The position numbers and the translations under genes are program-made. A stretch of DNA of 64,000 bases from Spirogloea muscicola (taxonomy: Eukaryota; Streptophyta; Zygnematophyceae; Spirogloeales; Spirogloeaceae): contig WELB01000003.1 in the NCBI GenBank assembly GCA_009602725.1, positions 755,634 to 819,633 of the forward strand, given 5' to 3'. The notes beneath the pieces were generated by a model. That model did no database searches. It had not been told where the DNA came from and saw only the letters and a list, made by a program, of their open reading frames with translations. This document shows positions 35,311 to 45,954 of this stretch, one piece after another (within the stretch, counting starts at the first letter, position 1; the number at the start of each line of letters is the position of its first letter).

Positions 35311-35552
35311 TCTTTTGCTGGGGGTGGTCCCGCCAGCTTTATCGCAACTCTAGTATTCCGAGTTGTCTTGCCAAGTGGTGACGGCTCCTGAACACCTGTG
35401 ATTGGCCAGTCAAAAATGGCCTCTGCCGCCCCGGTGGCGGTGGCGGGCCGCCTCCGCCACCGGTTCCAAGGAAAATCCCGTTTCCGGTTTCCGCTTTCCA
35501 CCAGTCAATTTGGAAGCGCTGTTCTCTTTTCCGAAGTAGTAAGCCCTCTGTA

Positions 35553-35610
35553 GATGTGCTTGCCTTTGTACTTGACCATTTGGCCATCGTTCGTCTCAAA
35601 TACACGTACT
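35553..35610 (+). mobile_element. orphan type II tail
   Basis: TGTGCTTGCCTTTGTACTTG followed by ACCATTTGGCC and TCGTCTCAAATACACG. No ORF is attached. Confidence 0.6.
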
Positions 35611-35776
35611 ATTCCATCCCGCCTCCCGCAGTTGGCGGGCCAGTAAAGAGAAAAAAGCCAGTCCGCTTTTGCACACGCTTTTGCCTGAACATTGTACTAG
35701 CTCACATTGGCCTCCTGTCAGTCCTTGCAGTGGGAGGTGCCGGGCTTTAATTGAAGGGCTCGCCCATTGATTATAG

Positions 35777-36375
35777 GGGCTGGAAAAAGCCAGCCCAAGA
35801 AAGAATGAACAAAGGACGAGAAGGGGCCAGGGGAAGTACGAAGAACATCAAGCACAAAATAAGAAACGAAGCAGCTACGAAGCACTCAGTAACCCCTGCT
35901 AAACACTGGCTCGACATGTTGGCCAGGCTTGCACGGCGCGCTTGTGTCCCGCAGGCGCGGTGAGCTGGCTGACTTCAACGCCGCTGGCTCGTGGGCTCAG
36001 GTTTATCGTATGCGCTTGTCCGTCTCCCTCCAGCAGTCCATGGCCCACGCCTTGCATCTGTGTGCTGGCCGTGCTCTCGCTGCTACTCAGATTTGCATCT
36101 ACTGACGAGAGGTTACTGAGAGTTCGCTTACTGCTGTCTCAGTCCTTAGCACTCCGACTCCTTCAGACCTTGTCCATTCTTTTGGGCTGGCCTCTCCCAG
36201 CTACCAGTTAATGTGGCCGCGCTTGCTCTCTCGCTGCGGCCTCCGGCTTTTGTCAGGGGGATAGTTTTCCGGCAGCTAGTCTGTCGGATGTGAGGCTCCT
36301 TACTCGTAACTACTGAGTGGTCCATCCTCCCCCGTTCTGCCATAGCCTCTTCAGGCCCCGCAGTCGCTGCTGCTC
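35777..36375 (+). mobile_element. retroelement subfamily G end, then subfamily C end
   Basis: A reversed type I hairpin (35777-35796) is followed on the plus strand by FNAAGSWAQVYRMRLSVSLQ and AGRALAATQ, then SDLHLLTRGY-stop (about 36119), with hairpin at 36184-36202. A subfamily C C-terminus (DVRLLTRNY-stop near 36321) and the start of its tail follow. Confidence 0.72.
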
Positions 36376-36610
36376 AACGAAGTACGCGCCCATAGAGAAG
36401 AGGGGTGCTAAACAGCCTCAGGTCAAAGAGACTGGGTTCCTGTAAGCGGGTCCCCTGGCCAGTGCCAGAAGAAGTGCGCGCCCATAGGGAAGAGGGGCTG
36501 GCAAAGCCAGCCCAAAAAAGAATGGACAATGTCCAACGCCAAAGAAAGAGGAGCCGGAAAAAGGACTACACTACAAAACACTGCAGAACACAGAGACGAT
36601 GCAGGGAAGG

Positions 36611-37495
36611 TCAGTACCCACGAGTGAGCAACATCAGGTCTGAGTAGCTCGCTGCAGGGAAAGAGGCACTCCGCCGAAACCCAGAGGCGGCGGCCATAGC
36701 ACGGCCTGCTCGCGTGTGGACGGCGTGGGCAAGGGAGCGTTGAAGTGATATGGCCATGCGCATGCGGAAGACTTGTGCGAGCGAACCGGCGGCGTTGAAG
36801 CCGGGCGTCGCCCCTGGCAGACCTGGCCGCCGGCCAATGGCCTGGCGGGCAAGCCGCTGAAGGAGATCCAGCCAGCGGCTGCCGAAAGCCCCGTGTACAT
36901 CCATCGCCAGGGCCGCGAATTCATCCCCACCGGGTGATCAGCATATTTTCGCTCCTTGCCCCGGGCCGCCTGGCCGACCGCGTGCCCTGCAAACGACGCC
37001 GATCTGGTGGGATCGGCGGAGTCGATGCAGTCAGTTGTCACGACATCAGCGATGATGCGGGGACCGCCGCCGGGCGGGATGGCGACCAGGTCGGCACGTC
37101 GTGTACGGGGCTGGCCGTCCGCGCCCAGCTGGATGGGCATTATGGAGGAATTCTCCACCGCGACCTTAAAGCCAGCCTCCGAAAGCACCCCCTGCATACC
37201 ATCTCCCAGGAGGTCGTGGGAAGCGGTCCGCTCGCCCCCGTGTGCGCAACGGAGCATACGGGCGGCCAGCTCCGCAGGATCAACGCGACGGGCACCGCAC
37301 TCGCATTAAGTGACGCCCGAGGCAGGGAGGGAGGAGGCCCAAGAGCCGGTGGACCGCCGTCCTGAAGTCCTCGTCGGGCATAGTGAGCGCAGCGTGGAGT
37401 GGGAGCACTGATAGCCACGCCGCCGCCCCAGGGGAGGAGGCTGAGAGCAGCCGTGCGCGCCCTCGAAGGTCAGCCGGAGGGAGAAGCTCCACCAC
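36611..37495 (-). pseudogene. frameshifted knuckle and RLE domain of the subfamily D element
   Basis: Three successive frames are needed. 37495-37280 has DEDFRTAVHRLLGLLPPC and the Cys-x-Cys part (RVRCPSR). 37257 downward has MLRCAHGG, RTRRADLVAIPPGGGPRI and IADVVTTD, the endonuclease core. From 36904 the frame is FGSRWLDLLQRL...AGRAMAAASGFRRSASFPAA, SYSDLMLLTRGY-stop. The breaks make this copy non-autonomous. Confidence 0.8.
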
Positions 37496-39483
37496 CTGGT
37501 CGGAGGCCGCTTTTCAACCAGCGCCGAGAAGCGTGCCTGGGCACGCTGGTCAGGGGTGTGGGCGAGGTGGATGAAAGGAACGACCTGCTCCGAGATGTGG
37601 GGGTGGACCGCCAGGAGCCCGTCGTGGGCAAAGCGGAGGGCAACCTGAAAAGGCCGCTGACCGATCTCCACCTCAGCTGCCGCCCGCTCCAGGGCGCGCT
37701 GGCCGTGGAGGAGGAACCTCTGGCACATGGGGGCTGCCACCTGAGCCCAGCTACCCATGTAGGCCGCCTCGCAGGCGCGGGCAACTGAGCGGCATCCCAA
37801 GCCGCCACGACTGGTCGGCAGGCTAGCCTGCAGCAGCGCAGCTGGTGAGGTGAGGAACGCAGGGTGCTGCACGAGGGTGGCCGCGGACGCCAGGATGCCG
37901 GAGTCAAAGGCCGCATACGCTGCCTTCACCGCCGACGAGGGGGGGATGGTGCGGGCCAGATAGTGTGGCCGCTGCGCAATGCACCGTGTCAGCATCGCAG
38001 TCGCCAGCTGCATGTCCTGCAGCGTGTGAAGACGGTCCGCTGGCCGGAGGTGTTCCTGCAGCCGCGCCTGCAGCTGCTCCATCACGAAGGCAGGTGCGCC
38101 TAGGGGGACGCCGAGCAGGGTGAGGCCCCCGGCTGGTGTCTGGCAACCCTCGGGCAGGCGCAGGTGGGCTGGCAGGCCCTGAGGGGACCAGGCGTTACAT
38201 TTGTCCGCCCGACTGTCCGGGCCGATCGCGTTCAGCTGCACTTGAAGGGTGTCAAAGGCAGCTGCGACATCCTCTGGCTTCCCCACCAGCGTGGTGTCAT
38301 CAGCGTATGTCGGCACGAGGACGCCGGGGTGAACCGCGACCGTTGCCTGGAGCGCACGGTGATGTGCCAGCGCATAGTAGAACCCCGCCAGTGGATCCCC
38401 TTGTGGCGCGCCCCTGGTGGAGTGGAGGGTCTCCAACGCATCACCCCCCGCCCGCCACTGCAGCTCGCATGGCTGACCGTACCCCAGCCTGAAGAAGGGT
38501 AGAAGGCTGGGAAAGGCCTCTCTCAGCTCCTCCGCGATGACACCACGATCAACGCTGTTGAAGGCGTTGCGGACATCGACTGCCATGGCCACCCATCCGG
38601 GATGCAGGTCCAGGGCGGCCCATACGCCGTGCACGACCGTCTCACCGCCGCTCCGCAGCCCGGCACCAAACTGTTGGGGCGCCAGGTGTGCCTGGGCCTG
38701 CCCTGGGTGCTGTTGCCAAAGCGCGCGCCCCACCAGGCGGTAGAGCACCTCACCGATGGCGATGGGCCTGACCCCCCCACCAGCCTTGCTGAGCGCCAGC
38801 AGTGTACTGGTGTACAGGACGCCGCGATCGCTGGCCGGGACCCAATGGCGAGCGAGGAGCTGGCACACCTGGTGGAGCGCCTGGAAGTAGGCCGGGTCGC
38901 CCTCCAGGAAGATCTCCCGGAGATGCTCGGTGAGCATGTGGGAAGGACCTCCCCGCGGCCGTGCAACGGCTGCTCTGCAGGGCCCTCCGCAAGGCGTCGG
39001 CTTCGAGGACCACCTCCTCCGGCGGTGCGAAGGTGGCCAGCCACGGGGGCAGGGGGTGGGAGCCGCAGGGTGCAGGGACTCCAGGGCCGCCCTTGTGGCA
39101 GTATTGGTGGGCGCCAGCACCGCGTCGTCCAGGGCCTGGACCGCCCTTGACAACTCGCCCGCGTGACCGAAACACAGAGCCCGGCGAACATTGGCGGCCC
39201 TGTCTGGTGCGGCCCGCGCATCACCTCGGTTCGCCGCCGAGGCCGCCACCGCTGCGTCATGGCGTGCGAGAAGCTCCTCCCAATGGCCGCTCTCAAACAA
39301 TCGGACGCGCTCCAGAAGGGGCTGCTGGTCCTGCCAGCGGCCGTCGTGGGGGGCACGGCCGAGCAGTAGCCTGGGGAAGAAGAGAAACTGCTTCCAAGCC
39401 GCCTCGTCCCGGTGGTCCCTGGCAATCCGCTGCATCGCCGGGCGGAGCGCGCGGCGAATGTGCGGGTGCACCCCGCGGGGCAC
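37306..39483 (-). CDS. reverse transcriptase ORF of the subfamily D element
   Basis: 725 residues from the first possible start; the frame stays open upstream to about 39870 and includes a second finger, CQHCQTTFTTQSGRANHERA. RT motifs in order: GVRPIAIGEVLYRLVGRAL, motif A VDVRNAFNSVDR, motif B GAPQGDPLAGFYYAL, motif C TYADDTTLVG with the catalytic YADD, then LLGVPLG. The catalytic Asp residues are intact. A C-terminal thumb-like region follows until the frame breaks near 37.4 kb, before the endonuclease. Target-primed reverse transcription is the expected mechanism for the family. Confidence 0.88.
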   Translation of the reverse strand: MPRGVHPHIRRALRPAMQRIARDHRDEAAWKQFLFFPRLLLGRAPHDGRWQDQQPLLERVRLFESGHWEELLARHDAAVAASAANRGDARAAPDRAANVRRALCFGHAGELSRAVQALDDAVLAPTNTATRAALESLHPAAPTPCPRGWPPSHRRRRWSSKPTPCGGPCRAAVARPRGGPSHMLTEHLREIFLEGDPAYFQALHQVCQLLARHWVPASDRGVLYTSTLLALSKAGGGVRPIAIGEVLYRLVGRALWQQHPGQAQAHLAPQQFGAGLRSGGETVVHGVWAALDLHPGWVAMAVDVRNAFNSVDRGVIAEELREAFPSLLPFFRLGYGQPCELQWRAGGDALETLHSTRGAPQGDPLAGFYYALAHHRALQATVAVHPGVLVPTYADDTTLVGKPEDVAAAFDTLQVQLNAIGPDSRADKCNAWSPQGLPAHLRLPEGCQTPAGGLTLLGVPLGAPAFVMEQLQARLQEHLRPADRLHTLQDMQLATAMLTRCIAQRPHYLARTIPPSSAVKAAYAAFDSGILASAATLVQHPAFLTSPAALLQASLPTSRGGLGCRSVARACEAAYMGSWAQVAAPMCQRFLLHGQRALERAAAEVEIGQRPFQVALRFAHDGLLAVHPHISEQVVPFIHLAHTPDQRAQARFSALVEKRPPTRWWSFSLRLTFEGAHGCSQPPPLGRRRGYQCSHSTLRSLCPTRTSGRRSTGSWASSLPASGVT

Positions 39484-39860
39484 ATGGCGGAGGAGCGGGA
39501 GGGCCGCCTGGCGGTGGATGGCAGCGAGGTCGAGGCCGGCCAGCCACTGCCGGTGTTGAGGCGTGGGAGGGGTTGGCGCGGAGCGGACAGGCCTGCCTGG
39601 TCTGCCCCGGCGGCCTCCCGCAGCCGCTACGCTCCGCGCCTGTGCCGCACGGTTGTTGTTGAGCGCGCAGGCGCGCTCGTGGTTGGCCCGACCTGACTGC
39701 GTGGTGAAGGTCGTCTGGCAGTGCTGGCACAGCAGGGGGTCGGGCGAGCGAGGTGGGGGCGAGGGCGGTGGAGCTGGTGCGCACGGTGGAGGCGGAGGCG
39801 GCGGTGGCGAGGGCCGGCGAGGGCCGGCATCGAGGGCGGCAACGGCGGGGGGCAGGGCGG

Positions 39861-40930
39861 CTAGAGAGGCGGGATGGTGGGTGGCTGGGAAGGCAGAAGC
39901 GCAGACCGGGGAAGCGGCGGCGAGGTCGAGGCAGGTGGCTGGCTCAGCGGAGGTGGACGCTGGGGTGGCGGTGGTGGCGACGGCGGCGACGGTGGTGACG
40001 GCAGCAGATGCGGCAGCGACGGCGGTGGGGACGGCGGCCCTGCTGCCACGGGAGGTGCACTCACGGGGATATCAGGGGCAGCATCACGCCCAGGGGACAA
40101 GGCACCCTGCGGAGAGACTGGGTTAACCTCGGGGGGCCCTTCACATCTCGAAAGCTGAGTCGATAAAGCAGGTGCCCGTTGCTTCTCACGGGCGGGAGGC
40201 GATACATGCTCCTCCATGGTCTGCTCCTGAGGTGAGGCTGCCAGGACCGTGGCGATGGGGCCGCAAGCCGCGACGGCCGCATCGGCTGGCTGGCACGGCG
40301 AAGGTGGACTCTGTGGCGGCGGTGGCGGTGACGGCGGCGGCGGAGATGGCGGCGGAGGCGGCGGCGACGGCGGTGGCGGCGGCGACGACGGTGGTGACGG
40401 CGGCCCTGGGGCGGGAGGCGAGATATGCTCCTCCGGGATGTGTTCCTGAAGTGCGGCTGCCAAGACAGTGGCGTTGGGGGTGCAGGCTGCGGCGGCCGCG
40501 TCGGGCGTCGAGCCAGCGGGGCTGGGATACCCCTTGCAGTGTTTCCGGTGCGAGGAAACACCGCTGGGAGTAGCAAAATCCCGCGGACAAGTGGGCACGG
40601 CACGCGCGGGGATGCCACAGGAGGGGAGGACGGCAGCGGGAGAGATGGGGGGGGCGCAGGTGGGGGCGATGGTGCGGGGAGGGGGAAAGGCGGAGGGGGC
40701 GGCGGCGGAGGTGGCGTGGTGGCGGCATGGAAAGCGGAGAAGGCGAGGAACCGCTGCGCCCAAGCGAACTTGGCCGGGGGAAGTTCGGGGCTCCGGCTCC
40801 GAAGGCGGCGCCGAGAACGCGCGGGTGGGGCGACGGCAGGCGGCGCGGCAGCGGCGGGAGTGACGGTGGCCACGGGAGCCGGCGCGGGGGCTGAGTAGGG
40901 AGGGGGCTTGCACGCCGCCGCGGACCCCAT
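39861..40930 (-). pseudogene. retroelement N-terminal region with a C2H2-like finger
   Basis: Translation from ATG 40930 is Pro-rich, then the reading frame shifts near 40.63 kb into the frame containing TCPRDFATPSGVSSHRKHC, a C2H2-like finger, and stops at 39861. A second frame change is needed to join the RT frame. Long CCG/CCA runs make indels likely, biological or technical. Confidence 0.6.
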
Positions 40931-40969
40931 GGCGGGCGCCGCCGGCGAAGGCGCCGGCGGCGGCCCGGG

Positions 40970-41050
40970 GTGTAAAGCGGCTGCTGATATTAAAAGAGCG
41001 GCTGTGAAAGCCAGCCAGATGCATACAGGTGTTCATGACGGAGCCAAAAG
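40970..41050 (-). mobile_element. subfamily E tail immediately upstream of the D element
   Basis: GGCTCCGTCATGAACACCTG...GGCTGGCTTTCACAGCC...AGCAGCCGC, almost identical to the tail at 41265-41330. It lies directly against the head of the D element, in the same orientation. Confidence 0.75.
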
Positions 41051-41261
41051 GTGTAGGAGGGGTGAGGCCACTCGGACCCGGGCGGCGTCAGAGTGCCGGT
41101 TGAAAGCAAGCGCGGCCAGACTCACTGGTTGCTGGGAGAGGCCTGCCCAAAAGAATGGACAAGGACAAGTCGGTTACAATCAGCAGACGTGATGGGCCAA
41201 CGCTTAGGGCGCGGGCCCAAGCCCACTCCCCCCCCATGCGGCCCGCCCCCTAGCTCAAGCG

Positions 41262-41560
41262 GCTGCTGATATTAAAAGAGCGGCTGTGAAAGCCAGCCAG
41301 ATGCATACAGGTGTTCATGACGGAGCCACAGGCTAGACAGCCAGGGCGCTCTTAGTAACCCCGTGTCAGCAGTAGGAAGTCAGATGAGCTGAGGGGAGGA
41401 AGAGCAACCCCGCTGCGCAAGCCAGAGGCTGCTGCAAGGGCACGACCCTAGGATGAAAGAGAGAGCGCGCCCATAGGATGAAAGGGCTCGCCCATTGTAA
41501 TAGGAAGGGCTCGCCCATTAAGGATAGGGGCATGAAAAGCCAGCCCAAAAGAGGAAGAAG
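41262..41560 (-). mobile_element. retroelement subfamily E 3' end
   Basis: Minus-strand RALAAASGLRSGVALPPLSS, SDFLLLTRGY-stop (stop about 41356), then a short spacer and the GGCTCCGTCATGAACACCTG tail to 41262. Degenerate type I tail sequence (about 41520-41560) lies upstream of it. Confidence 0.75.
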
Positions 41561-41734
41561 GAACAAAGTACGAGAAGGGGGCCAGGGAAGCGCTAAGGAA
41601 AACAAGCACAACAAGAAACAAAGCAGCTACGAAATACTCAGTACCCCCTGCTAAGCAGCCTCCGGTCAGAGAAGCTAGGCTCCTGGAAGTTGGTCCCCTG
41701 GCTAGAGCTAGAGACAGCTGCTGAAAGAAACAAG

Positions 41735-42045
41735 AAGAAGTGGCTCTCCCAATGGGGGCAAGGGCTGTGAGAAGCCAGCCCGAAAAGAATTGACAAGGTT
41801 CGAAGGGGCCAAACTACGAGCTAAGCAGCGACTGCGGGGCCTGAAGAGGCTATAGCAGAACGGGGGAGGATGGACCACTTAGTAGTTACGAGTGAGGAGC
41901 CTCACATCCGACAGACTAGCTGCCGGTAAACTATCCCCCTGACGAAAGCCGGAGGCCGCAGCGAGAGCACGGCCAGCACGCAAAGAAACAGCTCTAATTA
42001 ATGTCGGGCAATGGCTGTGCGAGGCCAGCCCACAAAGATTCAGCG
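41735..42045 (-). mobile_element. retroelement subfamily C 3' end, reverse copy
   Basis: RALAAASGFRQGDSLPAASL, SDVRLLTRNY-stop (stop 41879-41881), then the tail with its hairpin at 41762-41781. It is joined at its truncated 5' side to another type I tail near 42000-42045. Confidence 0.78.
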
Positions 42046-42129
42046 GACTCCTTGGATTCCAGGAGCGCGACACGCTCGGCGGAGGAGGCGGGCTACGCCG
42101 TCCGCCAAGCGGCCGCCGCAAAGGAGCGC

Positions 42130-42745
42130 AAGTACTCAGATTACCTCTGCTTGAATTGTGTATTGGCTTGAATTGGCCTCCCTTTTCATTTCATGCGCCC
42201 CGCGCGCCTTTCCCGATCACCCGGTAGGCGACGAGTTTATATTACTCGCCGTCGACGTACACGGCGCCATTTGGCGCCAAATGGCTGGACCTCCTTCACC
42301 ACCTTGCACGGCGAGCAGCGGCCCGCCGCGATGGGCAGCAGGGCGAGCAGCCTGGCTTCCATGTCGCCGGGTCCCTCGCCCAAGTTTACCGGATGCGCCT
42401 GGCCTCTCTTTGCAGCGGTCCCTAGCTTTTGCTAGGGTTGCTAGGATAGCCAGCTCATTACCCAGTTAACAATTCATTTGTAAGGCTTGAATTGGCCTCC
42501 CTTTCAATTTCATGCGCACCGCGCGCCTTCTCTCTTGCGGTCCACTTGCGCGCAGGCCGCGCTCTGGCGGCGGCCTCCGGCTTCCGTCAGGGCGACGTCT
42601 TTCCGCCTGCAAGCTACTCAGATTTGCATCTACTGACGAGAGGTTACTAAGAGTTCGCTTACTGCTGTCTCAGTCCTTAGCACTCCGACTCCTTCAGACC
42701 TTGCCCATCCTTTTGGGCTGGCCTCTCCCAGCCACCAGTCAATCT
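42130..42745 (+). mobile_element. truncated retroelement copies with type III and type I tails
   Basis: A type III block at 42170-42220 precedes a fragment with DHPVGDEF and VDVHGAIW-like segments (to about 42440). A second type III tail lies at 42440-42535. A subfamily G end follows (ALAAASGFRQGDVFPPASY, SDLHLLTRGY-stop near 42650) with its hairpin at 42715-42733. Confidence 0.7.
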
Positions 42746-42859
42746 GGCCGCGCTTGATTCAGGGTTGCGGGCTTAGGGGTCAAATTTCAGGGCTGAGGTT
42801 TGAAAGGGCCGGAAGGCGCCAAAAGCACAAAGCTACTCTCCATGACTTCTGCGGGTGGG

Positions 42860-43080
42860 CGTTTTACAGGGGGATAGTTTTCCGGCAGCTAGGCTGTCGG
42901 ATGTGAGGCTCCTCACTCGTAACTACTGAGTGGTCCATCCTCCCCCTTTCTGCCATGGCCTCTTCAGGCCCCACAGTCGCTGCTTAGCTCGTAGTTTGGC
43001 CCCTTCGAACCTTGTCAATTCTTTTTCGGGCTGGCTTCTCACAGCCCTTGCCCCCATTGGGAGAGCCACTTCTTCTTTAC
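42860..43080 (+). mobile_element. retroelement subfamily C 3' end
   Basis: SDVRLLTRNY-stop (about 42926), then the tail with GGGCTGGCTTCTCACAGCCC at 43028-43047. Almost no coding sequence remains. Confidence 0.78.
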
Positions 43081-43085
43081 AACCT

Positions 43086-43371
43086 CTAGTCAGCAAGTGC
43101 AGACCAGACGAGAATATCTAGAGTACGGAAAAGCGTGCGCTGTCGGAACCTGGAGGCAGCAGCCAAGGCGCGGCCTGCCCGCAAGTGGACGGCAAATGCC
43201 AAGGACCGCTCGCAGGGAGATGGCATTCTGTACACTTGAGCAAGAGACCCGACGACATTGAAGCCGGGCTGCTCGCTCTGCTGCCCTTGGCGGCGGGACA
43301 CAGCACGCCGCGCAAGCCGCTGGATCAGGTCGAGCCAGCGAATCCGACCGCCCCGTGGACGTCAAAAGCAA
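43086..43371 (-). mobile_element. retroelement C-terminal fragment
   Basis: Minus-strand FNVVGSLAQVYRM... and HLRAGRALAAASRFRQ, paralleling the region just before the C-terminal signature; the signature itself is degraded. Confidence 0.65.
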
Positions 43372-43749
43372 GTGTGACCATTTTCGTTGCCAGCGGGGTG
43401 GTCTGCGTACTTCCTCCCCTTGGCGCCTGCCGCTTGGCGGACTGCATAGCCTGCCTCCTTCGCTGGTTGTTGGGAGCTCCTAGAGTCAAAGCAGAGGGTG
43501 GTGACAACGTCTGCAATGATTCGGGGGGCGCCGCCCAGCGCGCTGTGCGACTAACCGGCGCGACGCGCGTGGAAACTGCCATCCGCCCCAGCTTCCAGGG
43601 GCACTGCCTCCAGGAAGACAGTCTTTGCACTGCGATGGCACTTTGGGTGGCGCTCCGGCTCTCCAGATCAGTCTGGCAGGTCTGTATGCGCGCTCACTCG
43701 TGGGGACTTGAGTCCCCCTTTCTAAGTTGTCATCCAAGTGACTTCTTAC

Positions 43750-44545
43750 AGCCCTCGCCCCTTGGAGCTATGCAGGCGCCAAGGAGCGGATATGCAAACC
43801 ATCCCGCTGGCAACAAGTTTGTCGCGCTTGCAGTCGACGTCCACTGGCCATGGGGCTTGCTGGCTGAACCTCTCCAGCAGCTTGCGTGCCGTGCTGTGAC
43901 TGGCCGCCAAGGGAAGTGGAGCGAGCAGCCCGGCTTCACTGCCGTCGGATCACTCGCTCGGGTGTACAGGAAGAGCCTTGTCATCTCCCTGCAGCATTCC
44001 TGGCTTGTGCCTTGCACTTGCGAGCGCGCCGCACCTTGGCTCCTGCTCCGGGGTCTGCCAGTGGGAGTGTGGCTTTTGTGCAGAGGTTGGTGGGCTCGCT
44101 ACACACATGCTGCGATGCCCCACTGGACCGGAAGTGGTGGGCCATCACAACCTCCTCTGCAATGCTCTACGGGCTTGATGCATGGCGCAGGTTACCGTGC
44201 GGTCGTGGAAGTGTACAACATCATGCCCATCACCGCGGGTGCCCAAGGACCTCATCGCCGCACCCCAGACATTGTGGGCGTGCAACCTGGCGAAGGACCA
44301 CGGGCCTTGGTCGATGTCGTCAGTATGGAGGCATGCAAAGGTCCAGCATCAATGGCCACGAAGTGGGCAGTGCAGAACAAAAGAAGCTGCAGCACTACAT
44401 CGACTACCCCCACTGCAATCAGCTCCTGCCAGCTGCAGTCGAAATATTTGGCTGTATAGGTCCTCGATTCCACACCCTCCTTGAGACAATTGCCAACCTA
44501 GGCTATCCACAACGCGCAGATGTGCTTCTGACCGAGATGGTTTGA
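43750..44545 (+). mobile_element. degenerate subfamily A-like RLE module
   Basis: Several frames are needed. A VDVHWPWG and LAQ-like region comes first, then a CCHC knuckle (VCQWECGFCAEVGGLATHML, RCPTGPEVV), then the endonuclease core (RRTPDIVGVQPGEGPRALVD). It ends before the C-terminal signature. The order of parts suggests two fragments joined. Confidence 0.65.
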
Positions 44546-45439
44546 CAGCTGCATATCTGTCGTTCTTGCTCTGTTATGCGTCGGCGTATTTGCAGCAGCC
44601 GTAAAAGGCGACAGGGTATATTCTTATCATTTTTAACAGAGTCAGTCAATGCTTAATCGGTGAGCATGCAGCGGCGTGGGCGTACAGGGGCTCCGCGAAT
44701 GTCATGACAGCATACATGCAGGCGCCACGGCACGTGCTTTTGCGCAAGGGAGGGACAGGCGGCAGCGTATGTGCAGACCGGCACGCAGCCCTTCCAGACG
44801 GCCTGGTCCGTCGCTCGGCCCTCAACGGGCTGCTGGCACGCCACCCGGACTTGGCGAAGCGAGCTGTTGTAAGAAGTCTATGTGACTCTTGCTAGCTCGT
44901 ATGATCTAGGTTCTAAAACTGTGTGTGGAGCCGTGCGGTACCACCTCCCTGCGCGCATTATAAGGCCCACACAGAGTGAAGTGTCGTCGGGGTACTGCGG
45001 GGCTCAGGGTTTATCCCTGAGCTAGGGAGTCCGGTGGTCTCAGCGGTTGGTGGATCGATTGGATCTCCACCGTTGGGTTGGCGCCGACCCGTGAGATCCA
45101 GGCTGGCAGCGCTAGGGCGAGCCGCCGGGTTCAGGGTTTGAGGGGCTGGAGGGGCTTGCTCCCTTGCACTCACTAGGGCGTACGCCACCGATCCCCGCCG
45201 GCCCAGCAGAGCGCACTGCAAGCGCGGCAGCACGGGGGTCGCGTAGTGAGTGCCAGCAGCAGCCACAGCGGCAGCAGCGGCAGCGGCAGCGGCGGCAGCA
45301 GCTTCACACGGGAGCTTCTGCAAATCCCCGCAAGGCGTGACAGTGGCGGCTGCAGCTTGCAGCAATTCCCTGTGCGCTTCGTCTTCAAACACCAGCACAG
45401 ATGGCAGATCTCAAATCTGTACACGAGGGTCCCCTTCGG
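44546..45439. other. unassigned region with an alanine-codon repeat
   Basis: A GCA/GCG run at 45250-45302 is the only notable structure. Short frames on both strands (for example 44704-44895) have no recognisable domain. Confidence 0.4.
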
Positions 45440-45800
45440 GCAGTCGTCCCCTTTCGTCGCAGTCAGGCGGCAGCCTGAGGCACACTATCATACTGCAGGC
45501 ATCAGTTGCATGTTACAGAATGCGGCTCTCGCTAACTTTGCAGCGCTCACTCGCTCTGGCTTCTTATCAGTTAGGCGCGCTGTAAATTTGGCTGCCAGCT
45601 TCCGTGGCGGCGCTCCATGATTAAGAGCTTGTCGAAAATGCATGTGCTCACCCGTGGGAAGTACCGTCACACTGTTACCTTAGCCACCTTAGCATAGGGC
45701 TTCGCTTTATGTAGCCCCATTTTTGCACAATTGTTAGCCCGAACAATGTATCCATTGGATTGGCCTCCACATGCGCACCGCACGCCTTCTCTCTTTGGGC
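45440..45800 (+). mobile_element. degenerate subfamily B-like end and type III tail
   Basis: VACYRMRLSLTLQRSLALAS, ASFRGGAP and, after a frameshift, SKMHVLTRG parallel subfamily B. A type III block follows at about 45755-45800. Confidence 0.55.
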
Positions 45801-45954
45801 CCCTCGCGCACGCCGCCGACGGAAGCGCGTGCTCAGACCCGCCACATGGTGGAGGTGGACCCTAAAACCTGAACATTAATTCCTAACCGCTCGCCAGCCT
45901 CCTCCGCGAGACCGACCGGCGTTGCCGTGCCGGCGTCCTCCTGAGAAGCGGCGG

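Larger units (their letters stand above)
36490..40970 (-). mobile_element. near-complete RLE-type non-LTR retroelement, subfamily D
   Basis: About 4.5 kb. On the minus strand: a Pro-rich N-terminal region with two C2H2-like fingers, a reverse transcriptase, a CCHC knuckle, a restriction-like endonuclease and the end SDLMLLTRGY-stop (36611). A tail with the perfect hairpin GGGCTGGCAAAGCCAGCCC (36495-36513 as read on plus) follows. This domain order is the R2/NeSL-like arrangement. Frame changes in the N-terminal and C-terminal parts show this copy is defective or contains sequence errors. It is the only RT in the window, so it is the likely reference for the truncated copies. Confidence 0.85.

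Noticed and set aside
39861-41036. ORF starting MNTCMHLAGFHSRSF as the true start of the retroelement protein
   Set aside because: The first ~25 codons lie in a subfamily E tail that also occurs at 41.3, 55.4 and 61.7 kb without this ORF; ATG 40930 is the better start.
41735-41825. tRNA-like SINE head (GGTTCGAA as a B box) in the type I tail
   Set aside because: GGTTCGAAGGG matches only part of a B box and no A box at the right spacing or cloverleaf could be drawn.
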